Shown piece after piece: positions 1 to 14,113 of a stretch of 64,000 bases of DNA. The DNA comes from Chaetoderma sp. LZ-2023a. Taxonomy: Eukaryota; Mollusca; Caudofoveata; Chaetodermatida; Chaetodermatidae. The translations under genes were made by a program, and so were the position numbers. Position 1 is the stretch's first letter; each line of letters starts with the position of its first letter. The stretch is from the NCBI GenBank assembly GCA_034401795.1, contig CM067370.1:53165380-53229379 (forward strand), written 5' to 3'. The notes beneath the pieces are model-generated. The model saw only the letters and a program-made list of their open reading frames with translations, searched no databases and was not told where the DNA came from.

Positions 1-460
1 ACGCAGCCACGCAGGCACGCAGGCACGCAGGCACGCAGCCACGCATGCACGCATGCACGCACTCACGCACGCGCACACACGCACGCACGCACGCACGCAC
101 GCACTCACTCACTCACTCACTCACTCACTCACTCACTCACTCACTCACTCAGTTACCCACCGACCCAGGCAACCACCCAGCCACTCACCCACCCACTCAC
201 CCACCCACCCACCCACCCACTCACTAACCCACCCACCCACCCACCCACCCAGCCACTCACTCACTCACTCACTCACTCACTCACCCACTCACCCACTCAC
301 CCACTCACCCACTCACCCACTCACCCACCCACCCACTCACTCACTCACTCACTCACTCACTCACCAAATCAGCCACCCACGCGCTAACCCAACCAACCAA
401 ACAAACACCCACCCACCCACCCATCCACCCACGCACGCACGCTCGCACGCACGCACGCAT

Positions 461-495
<35 letters not shown>

Positions 496-2309
496 CTGAC
501 TCACTCACTCACTCACTCACTCACTCACTCACGCACTCACTCACTCACTCACTCACTCTCTCTCTCACTCACTCACTCACTCACTCACTCACTCACTCAC
601 TCACTCACTCACTCACTCACCCACCCACCCAACCCCCCACCCAGCGACCCACCCACCCACCCACTCACTCACTCACTCACTCACTCACTCACACCCACAC
701 ACCCACCCACCCATCCACCAACCCAAACAGCCAACCACTCACTCACACATCCATCCACCCACCCAGCCACTCACCCACCCACCCACTCACTCACACCCAC
801 ACACCCACTCACCCATCCACCAACCCAAACAGCAACCACTCACCCACTCACACACCCATCACCCATCCACCCACTCACTCATGCACCCACGCACCCACAC
901 ACCCAGCCACCCACCCACCCACCCACGCACCAACCCATCAACACACCCTCGCACGCACTCACCCACTCACTCACCCACTCACTCACTCACTCACGCACTA
1001 ACTCTCTCACTCACTCACTCACTCACTCACTCACCCACTCACTCACTCACACACTCATTCAATTACCCACCCACCCACGCAACCACCCACCCACCTACCC
1101 ACGCACTGACTGACTGACCGACTGACCGACCGACCGACCGAACAACCGACCCACCCACCCAACCACGCACCCACCCACCCACCCACCCACACAGCCACTC
1201 ATTCACTCACTCACTCACCCACACACCCACCCACCCACTCACTCACTCACTCACTCACTCACTCACTCACTCACTCACTCACTCACTCACTCACTCACTC
1301 ACTCACTCACTCACTCACTCACTCACTCACTCACGCACTCACCCACTCACTCACTCACCAAACCAGCCACCCACGCGCTAACCCAACCATCCAAACAAAC
1401 ACCCACCCACCCACCCACCCATCCACCCACGCACGCACGCTCGCAGGCACGCACTCACGAACGCACGCACGCACTCACTCACTCACTCACTCACTCACTC
1501 ACTCACTCACTCACTCATTCACTCTCTCTCTCTCACTCACTCACTCACTCACTCACCCATCCACCCAACCCCCCACCCAGCGACCCACCCACCCACTCAC
1601 TCACTCACTCACTCACACCCACACACCCACCCACCCATCCACCAGCCCAAACAGCCAACCACTCACTCACCCATCCATCCACCCACCCACGCACCCACCC
1701 ACCCACTCACTCACACCCACACACCCACTCACCCATCCACCAACCCAAACAGCAACGACTCACCCACTCACCCACCCATCCACCCATCCACCCACTCACT
1801 CATGCACCCACGCACCCACACCCAGCCACCCACCCACCCACCCACGCACCAACCCATCAACACACCCTCGCATGCACTCACCCACTCACTCACGCACTAA
1901 CTCTCTCACTCACTGACTCACTCACTCACTCACTCACTCACTCACTCACTCACTGACTCATTCAATTACCCACCCACCCACCCACCCACCCACTCACTCA
2001 CACCCAAACACCCACTCACCCATCAACCACCCACCCACCTACCCACCCACTGACTGACAGACCGACCGAACGACCGACCCACCCACCCAACCACCCACCC
2101 ACCCAGCGACAGACCCAGCCACCCACTCACCCACCCACTCACTCACTCACTCAATCTTTCGCTCTCTCACTCACTCTCTCACTCTCTCACTCTCTCACTC
2201 ACTCACTCACTCACTCACTCACCCACCCACCCACTCACTCACTCACTCACTCACTCACTCACTCGCTCACTCACGCATTCACGCACTCATGCACCGACCA
2301 ATGCACTCA

Positions 2310-2361
<52 letters not shown>

Positions 2362-3041
2362 CTCACCCACCCACCCAACCGCCCTCCCACTCAGCCACCC
2401 CCCCTTCCACCAACCAAACCCGCCAGCCACTCAACCACCCATCCGCCCGACCGCCCACCCGACCACCTGCCGGACCGACTGCCCATCCACCTAATCATAC
2501 CCACCCACCCACCCACCCACCCACACACTCACTCACTCACCCACCCACCCACCCAGCCACCCAGCCACCCAGCCACCCAGCCACCCAGCCACCCAGCCAC
2601 CCACCCACTCACCCACCCACCCACCCACCCACCGACTCCCTCACCCACCCACCCACCCACCCACCCACCCACACACTCACTCACTCACCCACCCACCCAC
2701 CCAGCCACCCAGCCACCCAGCCACCCAGCCACCCAGCCACCCAGCCACCCACTCACTCACTCACTCACTCACTCACCTACTTACTCACTCACTCACTCAC
2801 TTACTCACTCACTCACTCACTCACTCACGCACTCACTCACTCACTCACTCACTCACTCACCAACCCAGCCACCCACGCGCTAACCCAACCAACCAAACAA
2901 ACACCCACCCACCCACAAATCCACCCACGCACGCACGCACGCACGCACGCACGCTCGCACGCACGCAGCCACGCAGGCACGCAGGCACGCAGCCACGCAG
3001 GCACGCAGGCACGGAGGCACGCACTCACGCACGCGCACACA

Positions 3042-3077
<36 letters not shown>

Positions 3078-3597
3078 CTCACTCACTCACTCACTCAGTT
3101 ACCCACCGACCCACGCAACCACCCACCCACCCGCCCACCCACCCAGCCACTCACCCACCCACACGCCCACCCACCCACGCACGCACCCACCCACCCACCC
3201 ACCCACTCACTAACCCACCCACCCACCCTCCCACCCACCCACCCACCGACCCACCCACCCAGCCATTCACTCACTCACTCACTCACTCACCCACTCACCC
3301 ACTCACCCACCCACTCACTCACTCACTCCCTCACTCACTCACTCACTCACTCACTCACTCACTCACTCACTCACTCACTCACTCACTCACTCACTCACTC
3401 ACTCACTCACTCGCTCGCTCACTCACTCACTCACTCACTCACCAAACCAGCCACCCACGCGCTAACCCAACCAACCAAACAAACACCCACACACTCACCC
3501 ATCCACCCACGCACGCACGCTCGCACGCAGGCACGCAGGCACGCAGGCACGCAGGCACGCAGGCACGCAGGCACGCAGGCACGCACTCACGCACTCA

Positions 3598-3629
<32 letters not shown>

Positions 3630-3829
3630 CATACGCACGCACGCACGCACGCACGCACTCACTCACTCACTCACTCACTCACTCACTCACTCACTCACTC
3701 ACTCACTCACTCACTCACTCACTCACTCACTCACTCACTCACTCACTCACTCACTCACTCACTCACTCACTCGCTCACTCACGCATTCACGCACTCATGC
3801 ACCGACCAATGCACTCACGCACGCACGCC

Positions 3830-3865
<36 letters not shown>

Positions 3866-4488
3866 CTCACCCACCCACCCAACCGCCCTCCCACTCAGCC
3901 ACCCCCCCTTCCACCAACCAAACCCGCCAGCCACTCACCCACCCATCCGCCCGACCGCCCACCCGACCACCTGCCCGACCGACTGCCCATCCACCTAATC
4001 ATACCCACCCACCCACCCACCCACCCACACACTCACTCACTCACTCACCCACCCACCCACCCAGCCACCCAGCCACCCAGCCACCCAGCCACCCAGCCAC
4101 CCAGCCACCCACCCACTCACCCACCCACCCACCCACCCACCAACTCACTCACCCACCCACCCACCCAACCACACACCCAGCCAGCCACCCACGCACCCAC
4201 CCACCCACCCACCCACCCACCCACCCACCCACTCACTAACCCACCCACCCACCCAGCCACCCACTCACTCACTCACTCACTCACTCACCTACTTACTCAC
4301 TCACTCACTCACTCACTCACTCACTCACCAACCCAGCCACCCCCGCGCTAACCCAACCAACCAAACAAACACCCACCCACCCACAAATCCACCCACGCAC
4401 GCACGCACGCTCGCACGCACGCAGCCACGCAGGCACGCAGGCACGCAGGCACGCAGGCACGCAGGCACGGAGGCACGCACTCACGCAC

Positions 4489-4549
<61 letters not shown>

Positions 4550-6474
4550 CTCACTCACTCACTCAGTTACCCACTGACACACGCAACCACCCACCCACCC
4601 GCCCACCCACCCAGCCACTCACCCACCCACACGCCCACCCACCCACCCACCCACGCACCCACCCACCCACCCACCCACTCACTAACCCACCCACCCACCC
4701 TCCCACCCACCCACCCACCGACCCACCCACCCAGCCATTCACTCACTCACTCACTCACTCACCCACTCACCCACTCACCCACCCACTCACTCACTCACTC
4801 CCTCACTCACTCACTCACTCACTCACTCACTCACTCACTCACTCACTCACTCACTCACTCACTCACTCACTCACTCACTCACTCACCAAACCAGCCACCC
4901 ACGCGCTAACCCAACCAACCAAACAAACACCCACACACTCACCCATCCACCCACGCACGCACGCTCGCACGCAGGCACGCAGGCACGCAGGCACGCAGGC
5001 ACGCAGGCACGCACTCACGCACTCACGCACGCACGCACGCACGCACGTACGCACGCACGCACGCACTCACTCACTCACTCACTCACTCACTCACTCACTC
5101 ACTCACTCACTCACTCACTCACTCACTCACTCACTCACTCACTCACTCACTCACTCACACTCACTCACTCACTCACTCACTCACACTCTCTCTCTCTCAC
5201 TCACTCACTCACTCACTCACTCACTCACTCACCCACCCACCCAACCCCCCACCCAGCGACCCACCCACCCACTCACTCACTCACACCCACACACCCACCC
5301 ACCCATCCACCAACCCAAACAGCCAACCACTCACTCACCCATCCATCCACCCACCCAGCCACCCACCCACCCACCCACTCACTCACACCCACACACCCAC
5401 TCATACATCCACCAACCCAAACAGCAACCACTCACCCACTCACACACCCATCACCCATCCACCCACTCACTCATGCACCCACGCACCCACACACCCAGCC
5501 ACCCACCCACCCACCCACTCACCAACCCATCAACACACCCTCGCACGCATTCATCCACTCACTCACCCACTCACTCACTCACGCACTAACTCTCTCTCTC
5601 ACTCACTCACTCACTCACTCACTCACTCACTCACTCACTCATTCAATGACCCACCCACCCACGCAACCACCCACCCACCCACCTACCCACCCACTGACTG
5701 ACTGACCGACCGACCGACCGCCCGAACGACCGACCCACCCACCCAACCACCCACACACCCACCCACCCACCCATCCACTCACTCACTCACTCACTCACCC
5801 ACTCACCCACCCACTCACTCACTCACTCACCCACCCACCCAACCCCCACCCAGCGACCCACCCACCCACTCACTCACTCACTCACCCACACCCACACACA
5901 CACCCACCCATCCACCAACCCAAACAGCCAACCACTCACTCACCCATCCACCCACCCACCCAGCCACCCACCCACCCACCCACCCACTCACTCACACCCA
6001 CACACCCACTCCCCCATCCACCAACCCAAACAGCAACCACTCACCCACTCACACACCCATCACCCATCCACCCACTCACTCATGCACCCACGCACCCACA
6101 CACACACAGCCACCCACCCACCCACCCACCCACCCACGCACCAACCCATCAACACACCCTCGCACGCACTCACCCACTCACTCACCCACTCACTCACTCA
6201 CTCACTCATGCACTAACTCTCTCACTCACTCACTCACTCACTCACTCACCCACTCACTCACTCACTCACTCACTCACTCACTCACTCACCAACCCAGCCA
6301 CCCACGCGCTAACCCAACCAACCAAACAAACACCCACCCACCCACAAATCCACCCACGCACGCACGCACGCACGCACGCACGCTCGCACGCACGCAGCCA
6401 CGCAGGCACGCAGGCACGCAGCCACGCAGGCACGCAGGCACGCACTCACGCACGCGCACACACGCACGCACCCA

Positions 6475-6505
<31 letters not shown>

Positions 6506-9500
6506 GCGCACTCTCTCACTCACTCACTCACTCAGTTACCCACCGATCCACGCAACCACCCACCCACCCACCCACCCATCCAGCCACTCACCCACCCACC
6601 CATCCACCCACCCAGCCACCCACGCACCCACCCACCCACACACCCACTCACTAACCCACCCACCCACCCACCCACCCAACCACCCACCCACCCAGCCACT
6701 CACTCACTCACTCACCCACTCACCCACTCACCCACCCACTCACTCACTCACTCACTCACTCACTCACTCACTCATTCACTCACTCACTCACTCACTCACT
6801 CACTCACCAAACCAGCCACCCACACGCTAACCCAACCAACCAAACAAACACCCACCCACCCACCCACCCATCCACCCACGCATGCACGCTCGCACGCACG
6901 CACGCAGGCACGCAGGCACGCACTCACGCACTCACGCACGCACGCACGCAGGCACGCACGCACGCACGCATGCACGCACGCACGCACGCACGCACTCACT
7001 CACTCACCCACTCACTCACTCACTCACTCACTCACTCACTCACTCACTCACTCTCTCTCTCACTCACTCACTCACTCACCCACCCACCCAACCCCCCACC
7101 CAGCGACCCACCCACCCACTCACTCACTCACTCACTCACACCCACACACCCACCCACCCATCCACCAACCCAAACAGCCAACCACTCACTCACCCATCCA
7201 TCCACCCACCCAGCCACACACCCACCCACCCACTCACTCACACCCACACACCCACTCACCCATCCACCAACCCAAACAGCAACCTCTCACCCACTCACAC
7301 ACCCATCACCCATCCACCCACTCACTCATGCACCCACGCACGCACACACCCAGCCACCCACCCACCCACCCACGCACCAACCCATCAACACACCCTCGCA
7401 CGCACTCACCCACTCACTCACCCACTCACTCACTCACACACTCACGCACTAACTCTCTCACTCACTCACTCACTCACTCACTCACCCACTCACTCACTCA
7501 CTCACTCACTCACTCACTCACTCACTCACTCATTCAATTACCCACCCACCCACGCAACCACCCACCCACCTACCCACCCACTGACTGACTGACCGACCGA
7601 CCGACCGAACGACCGACCCACCCACCCAACCACCCACCCACCCAGCCACTCACTCACTCACTCACTCACCCACTCACCCACCCACCCACCCACTCACTCA
7701 CTCACTCACTCACTCACTCACTCACTCACTCACCCACTCACTCACTCACCAAACCAGCCACCCACGCGCTAACCCAACCATCCAAACAAACACCCACCCA
7801 ACCACCCATCCACCCACGCACGCACGCTCGCAGGCACGCACTCACGCACGCACGCACGCACTCACTCACTCACTCACTCACTCACTCACTCACTCACTCA
7901 CTCACTCACTCACTCACTCACTCACTCACTCACTCACTCACTCACCCACCCACCCACCAACCCAATCCCCCACCCAGCGACCCACCCACCCACTCACTCA
8001 CTCACTCACTCACTCACTCACTCACACCCACACACCCACCCACCCATCCACCAGCCCAAACAGCCAACCACTCACTCACCCATCCATCCACCCACCCACC
8101 CACCCACCCACCCATCCACCCACTCACTCACACCCACACACCCACTCACCCATCCACCAACCCAAACAGCAACCACTCACCCACTCACCCACCCATCCAC
8201 CCATCCACCCACTCACTCATGCACCCACGCACCCACACACCCAGCCACCCACCCACCCACCCACGCCCCAACCCATCAACACACCTTCGCACGCACTCAC
8301 CCACTCACTCACCCACTCACTCACTCACTCACGCATTACCTCTCTCACTCACTCACCCACCCACCCAACCGCCCACACACTCAGCCACCCTCCCTTTCAC
8401 CAACCAAACCCGCCAGCCACTCACCCACCCGTCCGCCCGACCATCTGCCCGACCGACTGCACATCCACCTAATCAAACCCACCCACCCACCCACCCACAC
8501 ACTCACTCACTCACTCACCCACCCACCCACCCACCCACCCAGCCACCCACCCACCCACCCACCCACCCACTCACCCACCCACCCACCCACCCACCCACCC
8601 ACCCACCCACCCACCCACCCACCCACCCACCCACCCAGCCACCCACGCACCCACCCACCCACCCACCCACCCACTCACTAACCCACCCACCCACCCAGCC
8701 ACCCACTCACTCACTCACTCACTCACCTACTCACTCACTAACTCACTCAGTTACTCACTTACTCACTCACTCACTCACTCACTCACTCACTCACTCACGC
8801 ACTCACTCACTCACTCACTCACTCACTCACCAACCCAGCCACCCACGCGCTAACCCAACCAACCAAACAAACACCCACCCACCCACAAATCCACCCACGC
8901 ACGCACGCATGCACGCACGCTCGCACGCACGCAGCCACGCAGGCACGCAGGCACGCAGGGACGCAGGCACGCAGGCACGCAGGCACGCAATCACGCACGC
9001 GCACACACGCACGCACGCACGCACGCACTCACTCACTCACTCACTCACTCACTCACTCACTCACTCACTCACTCACTCACTCACTCACTCACTCACTCAG
9101 TTACCCACCGACCCACGCAACCACCCACCCACCCACCCATCTAACAACCCAAACAGCCAACCACTCACCCACCCATCCACCCATCCACCCACCCACTCAC
9201 CAATGCCCCCACGCACCCACCCACCCAGCCACGCACCCACCCACCCACCGAGCCACGCACCCACCCAGCCACGCAGCCACCCACCCACCCACCCACCGAC
9301 TGACCGACCGACCGACCGACCGACCGACCGACCGACCGAACGAACGAACGACCGACCGACCGATCAACCCACCCACCCACCCACCACCCACCACCCACCA
9401 CCCACCACCCACCACCCGCCCACCCACCCACCCACCCACCCACCCGCCCACCCACCCACCCACCCACCCACCCACACACCCACCCACCCACTCACTCACT

Positions 9501-9835
9501 CACTCACTCACTCACTCTCTCACTCTCTCACTCTCTCACTCTCTCACTCTCTCACTCTCACTCTCTCACTCTCTCACTCTCTCACTCACTCACACCCACA
9601 CACCTAGTCATCCATCCACCAACCCAAACAGCCAACCACTCACCCACCCATCCACCCATCCACCCATCCACCCATCTACCCACCCACCCACTCACTCACC
9701 CATGCACACACTCACCCACACACCCAGCCACGCACCCATCCACCCACTCATCAACCCACCCTCGCACCCTCGCACGCACGCATGCATGCACGCACGTAGT
9801 CACTCACCCACTTACTCACTCACCCACGCACTCAC
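1..9835. repeat. CAC-N tetranucleotide satellite mosaic
   Basis: About 9.8 kb is built almost only of four-base units CACT, CACC and CACG in alternating blocks. Rarer AGCC, GACC and AAAC variants recur as landmarks. One landmark (GCGCTAACCCAACCA followed by CCAAACAAAC) appears about ten times, near 381, 1375, 2877, 3459, 4345, 4903, 6306, 6823, 7766 and 8847. This shows an irregular higher-order structure with spacing of roughly 0.5-1.5 kb. The + strand is A/C-rich throughout, so long open frames exist on both strands (Thr-His-Ser-Leu-Pro on +, Cys-Val-Arg-Ala or Gly-Trp-Val on -). These are by-products of the repeat and not genes. The array begins before base 1. Confidence 0.97.
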
Positions 9836-10125
9836 TGATAAGTGTCTATCCATGTCTTAATAGTTCTCTGAAGAGTGTCTCTATATGTCTTGATATATTT
9901 CTGAAGTTTGTGTGTCTGCGTCTTCATAGATTTCTGGATTCTGACTGTCTGTCTTGATAGTTGACTACTGAATGGTGTCTGTCTCTCTCGTGATAATTTT
10001 CTGAAAAGTGTCTCTATATTTTGATAATTCTATGAAGAGTGTCTGCCTATGTCTTGATAATTCTCTGAAGAGTGTCGGCCTATGACTTGATAGTTCTCTG
10101 AAGCATGCCAGTCTATGGCTTGATA
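9836..10125. repeat. 33-bp minisatellite at the satellite edge
   Basis: Degenerate tandem copies of a unit like AGTGTCTGCCTATGTCTTG followed by ATAATTCTCTGAAG. Adjacent GAAG landmarks at 10034, 10067 and 10100 give a period of 33 bases in the better-preserved 3' half. About eight or nine units can be followed, the 5' ones more diverged. There are no unique spacers between units. Confidence 0.85.
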
Positions 10126-10533
10126 ATATATTATAACATAGTCAAGTTCACGAGGGTGTCGAACCAGTTAAAGTCTTCGAGAATGACCTCATATTACTGA
10201 TTGTGAGGCAAGCATCCGTTATCAGCTTCATGGAATTGTGTCACTCACATACATAACATTGATTTCCAACCTAACTGTCAGTACACACTACCGATAGTGT
10301 TTCATGGGAAACAATTTTACACGGACTAATAATACGCGTATTTCCAAAATAGTCCACACAGCTTTTACTCCATACAAGTAGATGATCGCGATGCAGTCGT
10401 AATGGACATTTGTTGAATATTATTTTTACGATAGTTGTGGATATTTACGTAATAGAGCTACTCCTTACCTTATCCATTTAACACTTCATAATCTGCAATG
10501 CGTCTTAGACATGCCTCATATAGTGTTGTCAAG

Positions 10534-10588
<55 letters not shown>

Positions 10589-10683
10589 ATAGACTACCGG
10601 TATCTATATATACTTACTTGGACACGGTCGAAGATTGCACGACCCAGAATTATCTGGGCTCCCTGCACAAAATTGTCCGCCAA

Positions 10684-10732
<49 letters not shown>

Positions 10733-11419
10733 GAGAAAGAGAGGGGGGGGGACGTGCGCGCGCATGTGTATGTGCAATGTAAATGTACTGAACTTGGTCT
10801 GCTCTTTAAACTTGTGTCCATATGTCTTGCTGCAAGGGTTATCTTGGTTATCAAGAGTTATCTTTAAATGATTGATTATTGGTTGAGTTTTAATTTCCCT
10901 TATACACCTGTGTATTCCATATATATCCCAATGTGAACATTTCTAATGTTGCTATACCTATGCCCGTCTAGCTCTACGCTCTTCGTGTTTGCGTGTATTT
11001 ATGGTGTATGTATGTGTATAGCGTTTGGGCTTGTTTTACCTCCGTAGAACGTGCACTCCGTGGTACTGATATAGTCTCTTCATGGTGCTCCTATGTCTGT
11101 CTTATATATTGTAATACGGGATACATTATTTTTACTCGTCATATTATACTTGTTGTCCATTTCTAGTTTCGGACAATGCGGATCGGTTGTCTTAACTAGG
11201 ATAATTATAATTTTTATCACCGCATAACGTTGAAAGGTCGTATCCACCGGACGGGGTAATTGTCTATAGATAAACCACTTAACAACAGTATAGTTATATG
11301 TTCTCCAAGCATCTATAATTATGGTTGATTTTACACCTCTAAGGCGACGAAGTTAACGGCCACGAAGAGATAAGTTAACGAATTATAAAGCAAATAATTG
11401 TATCTCATTATTTATTCAA
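10126..11419. other. non-coding stretch upstream of the TSP1 exon
   Basis: I see no exon or mobile element I can name here apart from the CT/TA/GA simple repeats listed separately. It is probably intron or intergenic sequence 5' of the thrombospondin-type exon. Confidence 0.6.
10537..10751. repeat. (TC)n and (TA)n(GA)n microsatellites in opposite orientation
   Basis: A (TC)n run of about 50 bases (10537-10586) is followed about 100 bases later by (TA)n(GA)n ending in a G run (10684-10751). The CT tract and the GA tract are complementary, so the block could fold back on itself. Confidence 0.9.
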
Positions 11420-11589
11420 TTGATGATAACTGGTCATCATGGAATAGTTGGAGTGCGTGTTCTAGAACATGTGGCTCTGGTACCAGAGGTCGCAATCGGG
11501 CTTGCAACAACACAGTACCACAATTTGGTAGCGCATCCTGTTCTGGTGATCCGGCTGATGTTGGTAACTGTAATTTGGGAAATTGCCAA
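11420..11589 (+). CDS. thrombospondin type-1 repeat exon (possibly dead)
   Basis: The translation holds a complete TSP1 domain: the WSSWNSW tryptophan ladder, then CSRTCGSGTRGRNRAC, then three further cysteines ending NCNLGNC, so six cysteines in all. TSP1 domains are extracellular and bind matrix or glycosaminoglycans. The 3' border is a good donor (GTATGTG at 11590). The 5' border lacks an AG: the pyrimidine-rich tract runs TTTATTCAA into the domain at 11420, where a single G would make a normal acceptor, and an in-frame TAA lies upstream at 11395. The donor leaves phase 0, while the next recognisable acceptor (15574) needs phase 1, so the two exons cannot be joined directly. It may be a decayed exon of the downstream gene, or an exon spliced to partners I cannot see. 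Confidence 0.6.
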
Positions 11590-13080
11590 GTATGTGCGTC
11601 CATGCACGTGCATCTGTGTGCGTGTGTGTGTGTGATGTCCGTGCGAAGAAGCCAAATTCCATTGATTTATGGAAGACGCTTACTGTTAAGCTAGCCTCAA
11701 ACATGAAAGCCACGTTCCTTTCTTTTCAACTTGCTTTCACAGATGCTTCGAGAATACCTCATCACGTATGAAATCCATTCACTTGACGCTCTTACCAGAT
11801 CTATGATATTAACACGCTCATAGTTTATCCTGTCAAACCCTGGCTTCTCATTCGCAATACGCAATGATTAACGAACATAAGGTTGCTTCACCAAATCTGT
11901 GATATTGTGTGGTATTCCCGCACATAGGGTTTGGAGAACACTAGCCCAGAAAATATGATTCTCCTTAGAAGACCTTCTCTAAAGTTTCTGCCTCTTCTTA
12001 TTTCTCATCTGTCAGTCATCCGGCTTTAAGACAAGTTAATGTTTGACGTGGACACGCGCCTCATTAACAGTATATAAACACGCAGTCGGTTGTCAATGGA
12101 AATAATGCTGCGGCTGCAACTGTTTGATGGGCAGACGGACATCTTATGTTGTGGCATTGATTCCTGGTGAACTGCATGGTGCTTAGTCTGTTTTGCCTGT
12201 TAATTGTACATTTTTGAAACATAGTTTAGTACAGCTTTGGAGAGCTCAGTGCCGTATTTATTATAAGATATTATGATTACAAATTCGTTATTTAGTCTAA
12301 AATTGGAAATATCCCCAAAGAATTGAGGTACTTAAATAGAGGCAGTCTTTCAATCTCATGGAATGGGCACTGTGCACTGAAATGCATCCTTCCCTCAGCC
12401 ACTCCAGAAAAGCAAAGCACACACACTCTTTTCTCTAATGACTTTTTGGGATATCATGTCTCCCAATTCTATCTGGTGGTGATTAGCACTGGCTATAAGT
12501 TTGGCAAAATCATTCCGCCTAGAATAGGCTTCATTCACTAGTAGATAGTTTAAATAGTGCACTAAGTTCGAAGCTTAGGTACCTGATGGAATTTACCAAG
12601 TTTACATTGCATCTGTTAATACTCTGAAAGATTAATTTGTATTTATAGTGGTTTGATTGCTCGAAATTTCCTGAAGTCAATGTTTGTCCGTAGATATTTT
12701 TCGTGAGTTGGCCATTTTGTTTCATCTTAGAAGGCACAAGTATGCATATAGGCATGATGAACTATTGTCTCAGAGTCAATGTCACATAACATCATCCAGA
12801 ACCTCGCTGCTTGGGACAAGAGTGTTATTATTAGGGCAAACTTCCCCCAAGTTCACCCCTGACAGTGGCCTTCGTAGTTTTTATTTTAGCTCATAGTATA
12901 TATTTACAAAAAGGTAATTATGACTTTCTCAACATGTACTATATCTTCTAACTGCATAACGGTGTCTCCATTGATACCTTTCTTATAGAAATGGTCCAAA
13001 CGTCTGATCGATAAGACAACAGTGGGAGAATAAGAGAAAGGAAGAATTTAAACATTATTAAGACATTGTTTTTATATTGA
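11590..13080. other. intron-like sequence, nothing recognised
   Basis: Directly after the TSP1 donor there is a short GT/GC-rich stretch (11600-11640), then AT-rich sequence with no domain, repeat or signal I can name. Confidence 0.5.
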
Positions 13081-13536
13081 AATATTTTAATTTGAACAAT
13101 GCTTTCTTAGCGTGCTCAACCAGTCTTTAACAGGAATCACTGAAGTTACCAGACGGGATTAATAGACTATCAAGATAGTGATAGGCTGTTACAACCTCAA
13201 TTAGTGAACTTTTATAGGTAAAAGTAATGCATGTATTTCATTAGTAGATGACCACTTATTTTGAAGGCGATTAATATTAGTCTGTTTTAGATTGATAGTT
13301 AGATTACATCTGTCCTCAGTAGAAGCTCAATTTGGTTAAGGCATTTTGTAGACCTTTCTGACTTTCTGACAATATTACTAGAGCATATGTAATTGTTAGA
13401 CCATTTAGAGAAGCTTTTGTCTAATGGATCGGGACACAGGTATTATAAAAATAGCAGGTTAGTCGCGAAGACAAATGTTGACTAGAAGAAGGCTAAGTAC
13501 ACAACATTGTTTAACACCAACAGAAGATGAGAAGCC
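13081..13536 (-). pseudogene. non-LTR (LINE) reverse transcriptase relic
   Basis: Read on the minus strand, broken frames keep the order of a LINE reverse transcriptase 3' half. Near 13536 there is GFSSSVGVKQCCVLSLLLVN, matching the family signature G-x-SSSVGVKQGC-x-LSPLL. About 130 codons later comes EVVTAYHYLDSLLIPSGNFS, then a stop, then LVEHAKKALFKLK, matching the conserved YxYLG...G.F...L...A.KALF block. Stops and frameshifts are frequent and the catalytic YADD region is not recognisable, so it is long dead. The family is CR1- or Jockey-like from these motifs only. Confidence 0.62.
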
Positions 13537-13741
13537 ATTACTATTTCCGTCATTAATGTTGGCTGTATGTTGCACCCATTAAAGTACTTACAAATAATTA
13601 TTGATATGGAAGTTATTACATCACTACTACGTAATTGACTAGGAATTATTGAAAGGGAATCTATGAAGTCAATATTAAATTATTCAAATTCAAATCAGTT
13701 TACGGGGATAAAAGCCACAGTTGAATTGCCACCATAATGCT

Positions 13742-13888
13742 ACACGCACTCTGCACGCACGCACATATGTCACGCACGGTACGCACGACACACACGTAGG
13801 TACGTACGTGCGTACATACATACAAACATACATACAAACATACACACACACATACAAACATACATACATACATACATACACGCACTCA

Positions 13889-13952
<64 letters not shown>

Positions 13953-13985
13953 TGAACGCACGCACGCACGAACGCACGCGCACAT
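13742..13985. repeat. (ACGC)n/(ACAT)n microsatellite
   Basis: A mixed CA-N tetranucleotide array: ACGT/ACAT/AAAC units first, then an uninterrupted ACGC block at about 13880-13950. The units are the same CAC-G type as in the large array at the left end of the window. It is an interspersed copy, with open frames on both strands that are artefacts. Confidence 0.93.
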
Positions 13986-14021
13986 AAATGGGCCCCAATA
14001 TCAATATTGCAAGAACTATTA

Positions 14022-14113
14022 TGTTGATTGTTTTGAAGCTAATTTGAATAGCATAGTTTACTGCCTATAGCAACAATAGGTTCCTGTCAAATTACTTTTC
14101 AAATATTCAACAG
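14022..14113 (+). repeat. hairpin element family A, copy 1
   Basis: An imperfect palindrome of about 90 bp. It begins TGTTGATTGTTTTGAAGC, has a CCTATAGCAACAATAGG centre and ends TTTTCAAATATTCAACAG. It is followed by GCTTACCTGTGCAGT, a flank shared with other copies. It is more diverged than the copies at 57.5 and 61.5 kb. Confidence 0.7.

Noticed and set aside
45..9607. Long open frames of Thr-His-Ser-Leu-Pro (+) and Cys-Val-Arg-Ala or Gly-Trp-Val (-), up to 569 codons
   Set aside because: They follow mechanically from CAC-N repeats with no stop-forming word, occur on both strands, and show no codon bias or domain.
9836..10125. Possible CRISPR-like repeat
   Set aside because: The 33-base units are contiguous and degenerate with no unique spacers, in a eukaryotic setting.
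10594..10871. Small genes over the CT/GA repeats
   Set aside because: The frames consist mostly of Ser-Leu or Arg-Glu runs from the microsatellites.
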